Of a DNA stretch of 38,629 bases, positions 23,213-32,408 are shown in pieces. The stretch lies in assembly GCA_029012285.1 (NCBI GenBank), contig JAQXLU010000129.1, forward strand, positions 1-38,629, written 5' to 3'. The notes under the pieces are model-generated. The model saw only the letters and a program-made list of their open reading frames with translations, did no database searches and was not told the origin of the DNA. The position numbers and the translations under genes are program-made. Origin of the DNA: Clostridiales bacterium (GTDB lineage: Bacteria > Bacillota > Clostridia > Christensenellales > Aristaeellaceae). The stretch's first letter is position 1, and the number at the start of each line of letters is the position of its first letter.

Positions 23213-23452
23213 CACCAGCTCTGCATAGACGATGCTCAGGAACACAAACGCGTGTATTCCATCCAGCGGTTTTCGGATGGCGTTGCTTTTTTGTCCGCCG
23301 AAAAAGCGGTATTCGATTTGGTCTTCATGGATGTGGAAATGCCTTTTATGGATGGTCTGAAGACTGCAGAGAAACTGCGTGAAAAGGACAGCCAGACTGT
23401 ACTGGTGTTCGTTACGAAGCTGTTCCAATACGCCGTGAATGGTTATGAATGA
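23213..23452 (+). pseudogene. Truncated response-regulator receiver domain
   Basis: The plus frame reads LCIDDAQEH, then RFSDG, then FDLVFMDVEMPFMDGLKTAE and ends at VFVTKLFQYAVNGYE before a TGA. This is the receiver domain of a LytTR-type regulator, with its acidic pocket (IDD) and phospho-Asp (FMDVEMP). The fragment has no start codon with a ribosome site, ends before the usual VDALDYxxKP motif, and has no LytTR domain. A short open frame follows (23445-23543, MNEGHGFTPAGVQTAMEKTL) without a clear match. It differs in sequence from the intact regulator at 18426-19136, so it is not a recent copy. Confidence 0.7.
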
Positions 23453-23554
23453 AGGACATGGATTTACTCCCGCAGGTGTACAGACTGCCATGGAAAAGAC
23501 ATTGCGGATGATAAAGCTAAGCAGGGAGCAGCGAAACATCTGAATTGACGTCTA

Positions 23555-23585
23555 CCCCCATCCGCCAACGACCGGCAGATGGGGG
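23555..23585. other. Hairpin upstream of the ABC operon
   Basis: CCCCCATC (23555-23562) pairs with GATGGGGG (23578-23585), and inner GCC/GGC pairs extend the stem past one mismatch. No T-run follows. The gap 23586-23759 is AT-rich; a GATAAT box lies near 23694, but no convincing -35 is present, so I mark no promoter. Confidence 0.45.
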
Positions 23586-23759
23586 ATTATTAACGTGGCC
23601 AAGAGGAGAGCACTGTTTGAGGAATAAATGACAAAATCCAAAGAATTCAATAATTCCACAAACAAATCCATATAGTTTTTGGCAAGAAAATATAGGATAA
23701 TAGACATGTAATCTATTGTAGGTCTCGTTTTCTTGAAGCTGAAGAGGAGTTGAGAAGAT

Positions 23760-24689
23760 ATGACGCAGGTTGTGACAAAGCGCGAAGAGCGGGCAAAAAC
23801 CTGGCGGCGCGTGAAAGAATACAAGTGGCAGTACATGATGTTCCTGCCGGCTGCAATTCTGCTGATCCTGTTCAGCTATATGCCGATGATTGGTCTGATC
23901 GGTGCGTTCAAAGACTACCGCATCGGCTTCACCCTGGCGAACAGCCCCTGGTGCGGCTGGGAGAACTTCCAGTTCTTCCAGGATGCACACTTCTGGAAAG
24001 TTGTCCGCAACACGCTGAGCATCACGGTAGGCCGCATGGTGTTTGGCTTCCCGGCGCCCATCCTGCTGGCGCTGCTGCTCAATGAACTGCAGCATCAGAA
24101 GTTTAAGCGCGTGGTACAGTCTGTCAGCTACATGCCTCACTTCGTATCCTGGATCGTGGTGGCCTATCTGCTGGAGTCCCTGCTGGCACCTACCGGTTTG
24201 TTCAACCAGGTCAACCGCATGATCGGTCATGCACCGGTGTTCTACATGGGCCGCTCTGACTTGTTCAGTCCGATCATCATCATCAGCGGCATCTGGAAGG
24301 ATATCGGTTGGAATACCATTGTATATCTGGCGGCGCTGTCGGGCATCGATCCCCAGCTGTATGAGGCTGCGAAGGTGGAAGGCGCGAACAAGTGGCAGCA
24401 AACCCGGTTTATCACCATCCCCTGCATCATGCCCACGATCGTGCTGCTGCTGACGCTGGCCATGCCCGGTCTGATCCAGGCTGGTACCGATCAGATCTAC
24501 CCTCTGATGAACACCGCCAACATGGGCGTTGCTGAGGTTATCGACATCTACGTGCTGCGCAACGGTCTGCAGCAGGGCTACTACGGTATGTCCACGGCAC
24601 TGGGCCTGGTGAGCTCCGTACTGTCCCTGGGGCTGGTGCTGGGCACCAACAAGATCGCTCAGCTACTCAACGGCGAAGGTCTGTGGTAA
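23760..24689 (+). CDS. ABC sugar transporter permease, LplB-type
   Basis: This 309-aa protein has six membrane helices and the binding-protein-dependent permease signature EAAKVEGANKWQQTRFITIP, which docks the ATPase. The N-terminal WQYMMFLPAAILLILFSYMPM and the GAFKDYR segment match the LplB/YtcP-associated group of complex-carbohydrate importers. GAGAAG-type pairing is weak, but GAGGAG lies about 15 nt upstream. It forms the channel with the next gene. No ATPase gene is present in the window; importers of this class commonly use a shared MsmX-type ATPase encoded elsewhere. Confidence 0.93.
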   Translation: MTQVVTKREERAKTWRRVKEYKWQYMMFLPAAILLILFSYMPMIGLIGAFKDYRIGFTLANSPWCGWENFQFFQDAHFWKVVRNTLSITVGRMVFGFPAPILLALLLNELQHQKFKRVVQSVSYMPHFVSWIVVAYLLESLLAPTGLFNQVNRMIGHAPVFYMGRSDLFSPIIIISGIWKDIGWNTIVYLAALSGIDPQLYEAAKVEGANKWQQTRFITIPCIMPTIVLLLTLAMPGLIQAGTDQIYPLMNTANMGVAEVIDIYVLRNGLQQGYYGMSTALGLVSSVLSLGLVLGTNKIAQLLNGEGLW

Positions 24690-24701
24690 GGAGGTGTCGC
24701 A

Positions 24702-25628
24702 ATGAGAACCATCAAACGCAGCAATGCGATCCGCAAGAGCACGGGCGAGAAGATTTTCAACGTTTGCAACACCATCTTCATGTTTGCCCTTTGCCTTGTG
24801 ATGCTCTATCCTGTGTACTATGTGCTGGTGCTGTCCCTAAACGAGGGTACAGACTCCATGAAGGGAGGCATCTGGTTCTGGCCCCGCGCCTTCACGATGT
24901 TCAATTACCAGTATGTGCTTTCCAACGGCCTGCTGCAAAACTCCTACATGATCACCATTGGCCGCACCGTGCTGGGTACGGTGCTGGGCCTTGCGGTCAA
25001 TGCGCTGGCTGCCTATACGCTGTCTGAGCGCAACATCCCCTTCAAAAAGGTGATGATGACCTTTGTGCTGATCCCCATGCTGTTCAACGGCGGCCAGATT
25101 CCCTACTTCCTGCAGCTGCGCAATCTGAGGCTGTACAACACCTTCTGGGTATTTGTGATTCCGGGCTTGGTCAATGTGTGGAATATATTCGTCATGAAGC
25201 GGTTCTTCCAGGATATTCCGGACAGTCTGCGCGAGAGCGCCCGCATCGACGGTGCAACCCACATGCAGACGCTGGTGAAGATCATTCTGCCCCTGTCCCT
25301 GCCGATGCTGGCGTCGCTGGGTCTGTTCACTGCGGTCGGTCATTGGAACGACTGGTTCTCCGGCGCGTTCTATGTGCAGACCAACGACCTGATGCCCGTG
25401 CAGACCTACCTGCAAAAGCTCCTGACGGCCAATAACATCTCCATGGTCAAGACCAACAATGCCCTGAATGCTGAGGCAGCCTTCCGTGAGAGTCAGACCG
25501 CCCGCATGACCGCCACTTCCGTCAAGATGGCTGCTGTCATGGTAGGCACGCTGCCCATCTTGTGCGTGTACCCCTTCCTGCAGAAATACTTCGTCAAGGG
25601 CATGCTGACCGGTTCGGTGAAGGGCTAA
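24702..25628 (+). CDS. ABC sugar transporter permease, YtcP/LplC-type
   Basis: This 308-aa protein has six membrane helices and the permease loop ESARIDGATHMQTLVKIILP. It begins MRTIKRSNAIRKSTGEKIFN, typical of the second permease in Lpl-type importers. GGAGG lies 7-8 nt before ATG 24702, 12 nt after the first permease gene. It is followed by a hairpin and the binding-protein gene. Confidence 0.93.
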   Translation: MRTIKRSNAIRKSTGEKIFNVCNTIFMFALCLVMLYPVYYVLVLSLNEGTDSMKGGIWFWPRAFTMFNYQYVLSNGLLQNSYMITIGRTVLGTVLGLAVNALAAYTLSERNIPFKKVMMTFVLIPMLFNGGQIPYFLQLRNLRLYNTFWVFVIPGLVNVWNIFVMKRFFQDIPDSLRESARIDGATHMQTLVKIILPLSLPMLASLGLFTAVGHWNDWFSGAFYVQTNDLMPVQTYLQKLLTANNISMVKTNNALNAEAAFRESQTARMTATSVKMAAVMVGTLPILCVYPFLQKYFVKGMLTGSVKG

Positions 25629-25689
25629 GTCAGCTTCCGGTATGATGACCCAGCTTGTGGTAAAGAGGCCGAATTCCCCATCGGATTTC

Positions 25690-25709
25690 TGACGGAAGGC
25701 ATTCCGTCA
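25690..25709 (+). other. Hairpin between permease and binding-protein genes
   Basis: TGACGGAA (25690-25697) and TTCCGTCA (25702-25709) form a perfect 8-bp stem with a GGCA loop, 30 bp before the binding-protein start. No T-run follows. Such stems often protect the downstream mRNA so that binding protein is made in excess over permease. Confidence 0.5.
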
Positions 25710-25739
25710 AGATCATACATTTTCAAAGGAGGTTTTCCC

Positions 25740-27374
25740 ATGAAGAAGATCCTTGCGCTGCTCATGTGCGTTGCCATGCTGATGGGCATGGTTTCTGCCA
25801 GCGCCGAGACTGCCGAGATGCCCACGATCACCATCTGGGCCGGCATGTCCTCCAACTGCCCGGAGGAGACCCTGCATCAGGGCACCATCCGCGATCTGCT
25901 GGGCATCAACTACACCGTTGAATGGACCCAGGGCGATTTCCTGACCACCCTGAACATGAAGATCAACGCTGGTGAACTGCCGGACGTGTGTGTCTTCTGG
26001 AACGACACCGTGGCTGCCAACGCCCTGATCAACTCCGGTCTGGTGCAGCCCGTGGACGCCTTCGTGACGGATGCTGAGAAGTATCCCAACCTGGCGGCTA
26101 TCCCAGCTGAGACGCTGGATTATATCCGTGCCAGCACCCCCGACGGCAAGCTGTGGTACCTGCCCGGCAACTACGCCATCGAAGTGAACGATCCCTGGCC
26201 CGGCTGGACCGTTGACGCCTGGTGGGTCCGCAAGGATCTGCTGGCTCAGGTCGGCATGACCCTGGAAGAGCTGAACACCCTGGAAGGCATCGAGAAGTTC
26301 GCCCGTGCCACCTACGGCATGGTGACCGCTGACGGCCTGATGGTGCAGCCCATCAGCTACTCCTCTGAAGCTGGCTATAACATCATCCTGAACGCCTTCG
26401 GTATCGACACCGGCGCCGGCAAGAGCGGCATGCCCGCCATCTCCATGGTGGACGGCGAGAAGGTCTTCCTCTACGACCATCCCAACCTCAAGAATGCCTA
26501 CGCCTGGATGAACAAGATGTACCGCGAAGGCCTGATGGATATGGAGGTCACCACGCAGAAGAACGAGCGTCTGACCGAGAAGATGAACTCCGGCTCCATC
26601 GCCATCTACCCCGGCAGCGCCTGGTCTCCCGGCCTGAACAACGCCTGGTACGCCATGCAGACTGCTGAGGACAACGTTGCCGCTGCTAACCTTGAGCCCC
26701 TGAAGGTCCCCACTGCTGAGGGAGTTGCCGAAGCCGGTAAAGTCTTCTACGTCAATCCCTTCAACAATGCCATGGTCTTCATCAGCAAGAACTGCAAGAA
26801 TCTCGATGCTGTGCTGAAGTATCTGGATTGGTGCAACCGTCAGGATCCCATCAGCCAGCAGGAAGTCAACGAAGGCCCCGAGGGCGTGTACTGGTACTGG
26901 GTGGACGAGCCCTACGGCGAGTGGGACTTCGTGCCTGAGTACAAGGCCATGCGCGACAGCGGCGATCAGGCCCTGGTTGACACCTGCACCACGCAGATGT
27001 ACTACCTGAGCAACTACAGCCGTGAGTGGTATCCCTGGTGGACCCAGCAGGTCACCTCTCAGAATCCTTTCGCCAACCGTCTGAACGAGTGCTGCCAGAT
27101 CATCTCATCTTCCTTCGGCATCTCCCGTCCCATGCACGTGTATGACGGCGTGCCCATGCTGGCCGGCGGCAAGCTGGAGCGCTATCTGCCCACGCTGGAA
27201 GCGATCTCTGAGGAATACGGCGCCCGCCTGATCATGGCCGGTTCCGACCGGGACTTCGACAAGGCCTGGGATGAGTACCAGAGCCAGCTGGAGACCCGCG
27301 GCCACTGGTCCGAGGTCAAGACCGAGTGGAACGAGCAGTTCGCTGCTTACGTGGACGCTACGGGCGAATGGTAA
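25740..27374 (+). CDS. Extracellular solute-binding protein, LplA-type
   Basis: This 544-aa protein has a Sec signal MKKILALLMCVAMLMGMVSA followed by SAE, a usual signal-peptidase I site (after Ala22). There is no lipobox: the only cysteine is in the middle of the hydrophobic core (Cys10). The mature part (TITIWAGM, GDFLTTLNMKINAGELPDV, WWVRKDLLAQVGM) matches the long extracellular-binding-protein family that feeds LplBC importers of plant or host oligosaccharides. AAAGGAGG lies about 8 nt before ATG 25740. Terminator at 27391. Without lipidation it must be held by other means or be partly released, which is unusual for a Gram-positive binding protein. Confidence 0.92.
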   Translation: MKKILALLMCVAMLMGMVSASAETAEMPTITIWAGMSSNCPEETLHQGTIRDLLGINYTVEWTQGDFLTTLNMKINAGELPDVCVFWNDTVAANALINSGLVQPVDAFVTDAEKYPNLAAIPAETLDYIRASTPDGKLWYLPGNYAIEVNDPWPGWTVDAWWVRKDLLAQVGMTLEELNTLEGIEKFARATYGMVTADGLMVQPISYSSEAGYNIILNAFGIDTGAGKSGMPAISMVDGEKVFLYDHPNLKNAYAWMNKMYREGLMDMEVTTQKNERLTEKMNSGSIAIYPGSAWSPGLNNAWYAMQTAEDNVAAANLEPLKVPTAEGVAEAGKVFYVNPFNNAMVFISKNCKNLDAVLKYLDWCNRQDPISQQEVNEGPEGVYWYWVDEPYGEWDFVPEYKAMRDSGDQALVDTCTTQMYYLSNYSREWYPWWTQQVTSQNPFANRLNECCQIISSSFGISRPMHVYDGVPMLAGGKLERYLPTLEAISEEYGARLIMAGSDRDFDKAWDEYQSQLETRGHWSEVKTEWNEQFAAYVDATGEW

Positions 27375-27390
27375 TCAACAGGTAAACGCC

Positions 27391-27424
27391 GGAGGCATGG
27401 GGTGTATGCTCCATGCCTCCTTTT
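27391..27424 (+). terminator. Terminator after the binding-protein gene
   Basis: GGAGGCATGG (27391-27400) pairs exactly with CCATGCCTCC (27411-27420) and TTTTG follows. It lies upstream of the separate kinase promoter, so transporter and regulator genes are separate transcripts with possible read-through. Confidence 0.85.
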
Positions 27425-27440
27425 GCCTTCATACAGGCAG

Positions 27441-27469
27441 TTGTTATTTGAATTGATAAACGGTATAAT
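27441..27469 (+). promoter_or_regulatory. Promoter of the YesM/YesN-GH operon
   Basis: TTGTTA (27441-27446), 17 bp and a perfect TATAAT (27464-27469). The start point near 27476 leaves a leader of about 20 nt and fixes the kinase start at ATG 27495. Confidence 0.75.
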
Positions 27470-27494
27470 GAGAGTCAGAGAGGAGCTGACTGAC

Positions 27495-29261
27495 ATGCAT
27501 AACTGGTTACAGCGATGGAGGCTGCCAATGAGTATCATCATTGCGGCTACGGCGTTGCTTTTGTATATCATTCCCTCACTGGCGCTCAACATCTATATCG
27601 AGGATCAGCGAAAAAATGTGTATGACCAGCACTACGAATCGCTGGCCATGGATGCAATCAGCCGGACAGTGTCGCAGCTCAATTACCGCATCAACCTCTA
27701 CGAGGTGCAGCTGACAGGCGTGGCTTTCAATGAAGAACTGTACAATCAGCTGCTGCAGGAGTACACAGACCCCATTGCGCAGTGGGAAACGGTTCGTAAC
27801 ATGGAATTTGCGTATCAGTATGTGCACGGATTGCTGCCGGGGATGACGCAATTCCGCATCTACCACAATAACCCGACGCTGCTGGAGAACGGCGGCGTGC
27901 TCTGGAAGCCCGGCGACCGGCTCCTGGATGGTGAAATAGAGCGGGATTGGTATGCCCGGAAGCTGAATGTAAACAAGGCAGAATGGCGCGTCCATATCCA
28001 GCCGTACAACGGTGAATCCTACGCGGTTCTGACCAATAACATTCCCCGCGGCACGGCGGGCAGCATTGGCATGCTGTATCTGAAGATATCCAATATGCCT
28101 GCCTTTGGCAGCGTCATGAAAAGCAGCAGCGATTCGGGCACGATTCATGCCATGGCGGATGACCAAGGGGTGATTTTCCTGTCTACCGATGGTAACATGG
28201 TCGGAATGACGCTGGAAAACACTGCATTCAGTGATCTGGAGGCCATCCGCATCGCGTCCTACGGCAAGAATACAGTGCTGCTCCGGACAGAAGACGGATA
28301 CCATATTTTCAATCATCTCAGCAACGGATGGAGGCTATACAGCTTTATTCCCATGAGTGGTATAATCCGCGATATGGAGCACCTGAGTGTACTGTACGGT
28401 ATCGGTCTGGTGATCGTGCTGATTCTTGGCGTTGCAGCGGTGCTTACGATCGTGCAGTACTACCGTATGCGCCTCAAGCGTCTTAACCGCCGTCTGCAGA
28501 GCGATGTGCCGGATATTTCCCAGCCTGCCGCGCTGCAAAGCGGTATCCCGGACCATGTGGCGCAGGTGGAAGCCTACTACGGCAGCATTGTCAAGCAGAT
28601 GAAGGGCCTCAAGCTGCGCGAAATGGAAGAGGCTATGCGGGCCATGGAAAGCTACGTCAATCCTCACTTCCTGTACAACACGCTGGGGCTGATCCGCTGG
28701 CGTGCGCTGGATGACGGGGATGAGGATCTCTGCTCTCTCGTGGACGACATGACGACCTACTACCGTCTGTCTCTCAGCGGTGGCAAGAGCGTCGTGACCG
28801 TGTCGGACGAGATCGCCCATCTGCAGGCTTATATCGACATCCAGCAGCGGCGCTGGGGCGATATGGTGCAGATCGAATATGACATTGACAACGCGGCCCT
28901 GGAGGCCTACACGCCCAAGAACATCCTGCAGACGATCGTGGAGAACTGCTATGTGCACGGCATGATCCCCGGGCGGAACGATCTGCGGATCGATATCAGC
29001 GTGAAGAAGGAAATGAGCGGCATCTGCTTTGTGGTGGCAGACAACGGCATGGGCATCGAGCCGGACAAGCTGGAATACCTGAACCGGAAGGATGATACGG
29101 AGATCAGCGGCATCGGCATACGAAGCGTCCGGCAGCGCCTGCATCTCTACTTCGGCAGGAACATGACCATGCAGATCACATCCGCGATGGGCAAGGGCAC
29201 ACGGGTGATGATCCGTATTCCATACTGCAAACAGGAACCGACCATCATAGGAGGCGAATGA
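27495..29261 (+). CDS. YesM-type sensor histidine kinase
   Basis: This 588-aa kinase has a first membrane helix (about 12-34), an extracellular sensor region of about 260 residues, a second helix (about 295-325, IGLVIVLILGVAAVLTIV), and a cytoplasmic part. The phospho-acceptor His391 lies in SYVNPHFLYNTLGLIRW, the family hallmark, and the ATPase motifs are IVENCYVHG, VVADNGMGI and GIGIRSVRQRL. YesM kinases pair with AraC-type regulators beside sugar transport genes. The start at ATG 27495 has GAGAGGAG upstream; an earlier in-frame start lies before the promoter. Its stop overlaps the next start (ATGA). Confidence 0.95.
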   Translation: MHNWLQRWRLPMSIIIAATALLLYIIPSLALNIYIEDQRKNVYDQHYESLAMDAISRTVSQLNYRINLYEVQLTGVAFNEELYNQLLQEYTDPIAQWETVRNMEFAYQYVHGLLPGMTQFRIYHNNPTLLENGGVLWKPGDRLLDGEIERDWYARKLNVNKAEWRVHIQPYNGESYAVLTNNIPRGTAGSIGMLYLKISNMPAFGSVMKSSSDSGTIHAMADDQGVIFLSTDGNMVGMTLENTAFSDLEAIRIASYGKNTVLLRTEDGYHIFNHLSNGWRLYSFIPMSGIIRDMEHLSVLYGIGLVIVLILGVAAVLTIVQYYRMRLKRLNRRLQSDVPDISQPAALQSGIPDHVAQVEAYYGSIVKQMKGLKLREMEEAMRAMESYVNPHFLYNTLGLIRWRALDDGDEDLCSLVDDMTTYYRLSLSGGKSVVTVSDEIAHLQAYIDIQQRRWGDMVQIEYDIDNAALEAYTPKNILQTIVENCYVHGMIPGRNDLRIDISVKKEMSGICFVVADNGMGIEPDKLEYLNRKDDTEISGIGIRSVRQRLHLYFGRNMTMQITSAMGKGTRVMIRIPYCKQEPTIIGGE

Positions 29262-30019
29262 GCGTGTATACCGTGTTGATATGCGACGATGAGAAATTCC
29301 AACGGGAAGGCCTGGCACGCCATGTCAACTGGGCGGAGCATGGGTTTGACACGCCCATCCTCTGCGCCAGCGCGTGGGAAGCGCTGGAGGTGCTGCGGGA
29401 GCGCACGGTGGATCTGCTTCTGACCGATGTGTGCATGCCCGGTAAGGACGGGCTGGAGCTGATCGAGGAATGCCGCGCGATCCAGCCGGAGCTGTACGTC
29501 GTGATGATCTCCAGCTTTGCCGAGTTTGATTATGCCCGCCGGGCGATGCAGAGCGGAGCGCGGGAATACCTGCTCAAGCCCATCAAGCCATCGGATGTGC
29601 ATCAGGTGCTGACGACCTTCCTGCACTGGAAGAGCACCAGTGAGCCTGGTACCGTAGCGATGGACAAGAATGCCGCCCGGGTGATGCAGCTACTGGAAGA
29701 GCATCTTGTGGAGGGCATCACCATTGCCGAACTGGCAGACGCCGTCCACATGAATGCGTCCTATCTGTGTACTCTGTTCAAAAAAACCTACGGCGTGACT
29801 ATTGCAGATCAGATGAATACCCTGCAGCGCGAGCGCGCCTGTCAGCTGCTGGCAACCTCCGATCTGTCCATGGGAGAGATTGCCTATCAGACCGGCAGCC
29901 GCACGGCGTCCAACTTCGCCCAGTGGTTCCGCAAATCAGTGGGAATGACGCCTGGCGAGTATCGACGCCTGGTGAGGGAAAATTCCGGAATCCCCAATGT
30001 GAACAACAAGATATCCTGA
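29258..30019 (+). CDS. YesN-type response regulator (REC + AraC HTH)
   Basis: This 253-aa regulator has a receiver domain (1-125) with acidic pocket CDDE, phospho-Asp57 in LLLTDVCMPGKDG and YLLKPIKPSD. The C-terminal AraC domain (about 150-245) has two helix-turn-helix units: ITIAELADAVHMNASYLCTLF, and then MGEIAYQTGSRTASNFAQWF. The start overlaps the kinase stop. It probably activates the importer operon and the glycosidase genes when the kinase senses extracellular oligosaccharide. The beta-galactosidase gene follows after 44 nt. Confidence 0.95.
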   Translation: MSVYTVLICDDEKFQREGLARHVNWAEHGFDTPILCASAWEALEVLRERTVDLLLTDVCMPGKDGLELIEECRAIQPELYVVMISSFAEFDYARRAMQSGAREYLLKPIKPSDVHQVLTTFLHWKSTSEPGTVAMDKNAARVMQLLEEHLVEGITIAELADAVHMNASYLCTLFKKTYGVTIADQMNTLQRERACQLLATSDLSMGEIAYQTGSRTASNFAQWFRKSVGMTPGEYRRLVRENSGIPNVNNKIS

Positions 30020-30063
30020 AAATCGCTTGTTTGAAGATGAATCGTGTTTACGGAGGAGAAAAG

Positions 30064-32376
30064 ATGAAATTCAATGACCAGATTCTGCTCAAAGACGGCT
30101 GGCTGTTCTCCAAAGGCGCCTGTGAAGGGGCGGAAAGTGTTGATTACGATGACAGCTCCTTTGCGTCGGTCACACTGCCCCATGACTGGCAGATCAGTGA
30201 AAAACGCGATCCGGACATGGACATGGGCTGGTCGCAGGGCTACTATCCCCGCGAGGAGATGGCCTGGTACCGCCTCCGGTTTGATGCGCCGGTAGATTGG
30301 CAGGAAAAGGTGGTGCAGCTGAAGCTGGATGGGTGTCAACGCTTCTATGACATCTATCTGAACGGCGTGCGCGTCGGTGGTCATCGCTTTGGCTATGTGC
30401 CCACGGTGACACCGCTGGACGCTCAGCTGCTTTATGGGCAGAGCAATGTGCTGGCGATCCGGGTCAACAATGAAAAGACCAAGGGCGACCGCTGGTACAG
30501 CGGCGCAGGTCTGTGCCGCATGGCTTCCTTCCTGGTGGATGAGAAGGTTCACATTGCGCCCTGGAGCGTGTTTGCACAGTACGAACTCAATGGCAGCGCA
30601 GTCGAGGGCAAGGTCGATGTGCAGTGCATGAACGCCGCAGCGGAAGACTGCGCCGGTACGCTGGCACTCACATTGAAGGATGCTGAGGGCAATCAGGTCT
30701 GGAATGCGGACGTGGCGCTGCAGCTGAAGGCGGGCGATAATGCCGTGACGGTTCCCATGGAGCTCGCGGACGTGCAGCTCTGGGATGTGGATGCCCCCAA
30801 CCTGTACCACCTTGACGTTGCGCTGAAAACCGAATACGGCACGGATCATGTGACGGAAAACATCGGCTTCCGCACCTTCGGCTTCGATGGCGACAACGGC
30901 TTTACGCTCAATGGCCGCAATATGAAAATGTACGGAGCTGACCTGCATCATGACGGCGGCGTGTGCTTTGGTGCAGCAGTGCCCAAGGCGGTCATTCGCC
31001 GCAGGCTGACCGAGCTGAAAAAGATGGGCTGCAATGCGATCCGCTGCAGCCACAATCCCCATGACGAGGCCATGTATGACCTGTGCGACGAGCTGGGCCT
31101 GCTGATGATCGACGAGGTCTACGACAAGTGGTGCCGCAGCAACCTGTATTTCGGCATCCTGTTTGAGGAAGACTGGCGTGACGACCTGAAGGCCATGGTG
31201 CTGCGCGACCGGAATCATCCCTCCATTGTGCTGTGGAGCCTGGGCAATGAGATTGAAGTCCAGTTCACGGATTATTTCTACGAGCAGCTGAAGGTCATGA
31301 TCGCCTACTGCAAGGAGCTGGATCCCACACGCCCTGTGACGGAAGTGCTGGTCGGCTTCTGCGGCGGAGAGTACAGTGATGCAACCCCGCTGGAAAAGAA
31401 GGTCAACGCCGTGCTGCGGTACAGCGAGATCGTGGATGTGTTCTGCGGCAACTACATGGAAAACTACTACACTGCCTTCCGTGACGCCGGTATGGACAAG
31501 GCCATCATCGGCACAGAGGTGTTCAGCTACTATCGCCATGAGGAACTGACAGCCACCGGCGTGGCAGCCCAGTCTCCCTGGAGAGACGTTGATGAGCACC
31601 CCTATGTCTGCGGCGGCTTCGTTTGGGCTGGCGTGGACTATCTGGGCGAGTCTTCCGGCTATCCGTGCAAGGGCTGGACGGGCTGCCCCATTGACAGCAC
31701 CGGTACCTGGAAGCTGCGTGCATGGCATCTGGCCTCCCAGTGGTCGGAAGAGCCGATGCTCAAGCTCGGCGTCATGGACGGTGAACAGGTTGCATGGGAC
31801 GGCGCCAGCAGCATGTGGGGCTTCCCGAATGTGACGGGTCACTGGAATTATCCTCAGCAGGATCGGATCATCCATGTAGTTGCCATGACCAATTGTGATG
31901 AAGTGCGCCTATACCAGAATAACGATTTTGTCCGCGTTGGTCATGCCGGCGCCCTGGACCGCATGATCCACATGTATGTCCGTTACAGGCAGGGAACGGT
32001 TCGCGCAGAAGGCTGGAAGGATGGCCAGAAGGTGATCGAAACCACCTTGAAGACCAGCACGAAGCCGGAGAAGCTGCAGCTGACTTGCGATCCTGCCATG
32101 GATGACGGCCTTCTGCAGGTCGATTGCTGGCTGCTGGATGAGCATGAACAGCCTTGGGTCAATACATGCCCGGAGATCCATGTGGAAGTCGAAGGACCTG
32201 CCGCATTGGTGGGCTTGGATCATGGTGATTTCATGCGCGAAGTGGATCCGCATGCCAATCATTGCAGCGTGAAGGATGGCCATGCGATTGCCTATGTGCA
32301 GCGCACTGGCTCTGGGAAGGTCACCATCCGGGCAACCGGGCCGGCTGGCATGGCAGCAGAGCTTGTATGCGAATAA
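30064..32376 (+). CDS. GH2 beta-galactosidase
   Basis: This 770-aa protein has no signal peptide. An N-terminal galactose-binding-like sandwich (about 8-165, LPHDWQISEKR) precedes an Ig-like domain and the TIM barrel. Catalytic residues are Glu396 (acid/base, WSLGNEIE) and Glu485 (nucleophile, IIGTEVFSYY). GFVWAGVDYLGE also fits the family. The C-terminal part (600-770) is an Ig-like domain as in short LacZ relatives. It cleaves terminal beta-galactose in the cytoplasm; beta-glucuronidase or other GH2 activity is less likely but not excluded. The start at ATG 30064 has GGAGGAG 6 nt upstream; an earlier reading frame start at 29767 overlaps the regulator and is rejected. Confidence 0.88.
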   Translation: MKFNDQILLKDGWLFSKGACEGAESVDYDDSSFASVTLPHDWQISEKRDPDMDMGWSQGYYPREEMAWYRLRFDAPVDWQEKVVQLKLDGCQRFYDIYLNGVRVGGHRFGYVPTVTPLDAQLLYGQSNVLAIRVNNEKTKGDRWYSGAGLCRMASFLVDEKVHIAPWSVFAQYELNGSAVEGKVDVQCMNAAAEDCAGTLALTLKDAEGNQVWNADVALQLKAGDNAVTVPMELADVQLWDVDAPNLYHLDVALKTEYGTDHVTENIGFRTFGFDGDNGFTLNGRNMKMYGADLHHDGGVCFGAAVPKAVIRRRLTELKKMGCNAIRCSHNPHDEAMYDLCDELGLLMIDEVYDKWCRSNLYFGILFEEDWRDDLKAMVLRDRNHPSIVLWSLGNEIEVQFTDYFYEQLKVMIAYCKELDPTRPVTEVLVGFCGGEYSDATPLEKKVNAVLRYSEIVDVFCGNYMENYYTAFRDAGMDKAIIGTEVFSYYRHEELTATGVAAQSPWRDVDEHPYVCGGFVWAGVDYLGESSGYPCKGWTGCPIDSTGTWKLRAWHLASQWSEEPMLKLGVMDGEQVAWDGASSMWGFPNVTGHWNYPQQDRIIHVVAMTNCDEVRLYQNNDFVRVGHAGALDRMIHMYVRYRQGTVRAEGWKDGQKVIETTLKTSTKPEKLQLTCDPAMDDGLLQVDCWLLDEHEQPWVNTCPEIHVEVEGPAALVGLDHGDFMREVDPHANHCSVKDGHAIAYVQRTGSGKVTIRATGPAGMAAELVCE

Positions 32377-32408
32377 TGCGGAACTGAATGCAAAGAGGAG
32401 GATCGTTT

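Noticed and set aside
23586-23759. A promoter for the ABC operon around GATAAT near 23694
   Set aside because: No acceptable -35 box at 16-18 bp spacing; a TTGGCA nearby is only 11 bp away. The true promoter may depend on an activator and cannot be marked.
29767-30063. An N-terminal extension of the beta-galactosidase overlapping the response-regulator gene
   Set aside because: The extension is in another frame of the regulator and has no GH2 likeness. ATG 30064 has GGAGGAG just upstream and matches the family start.
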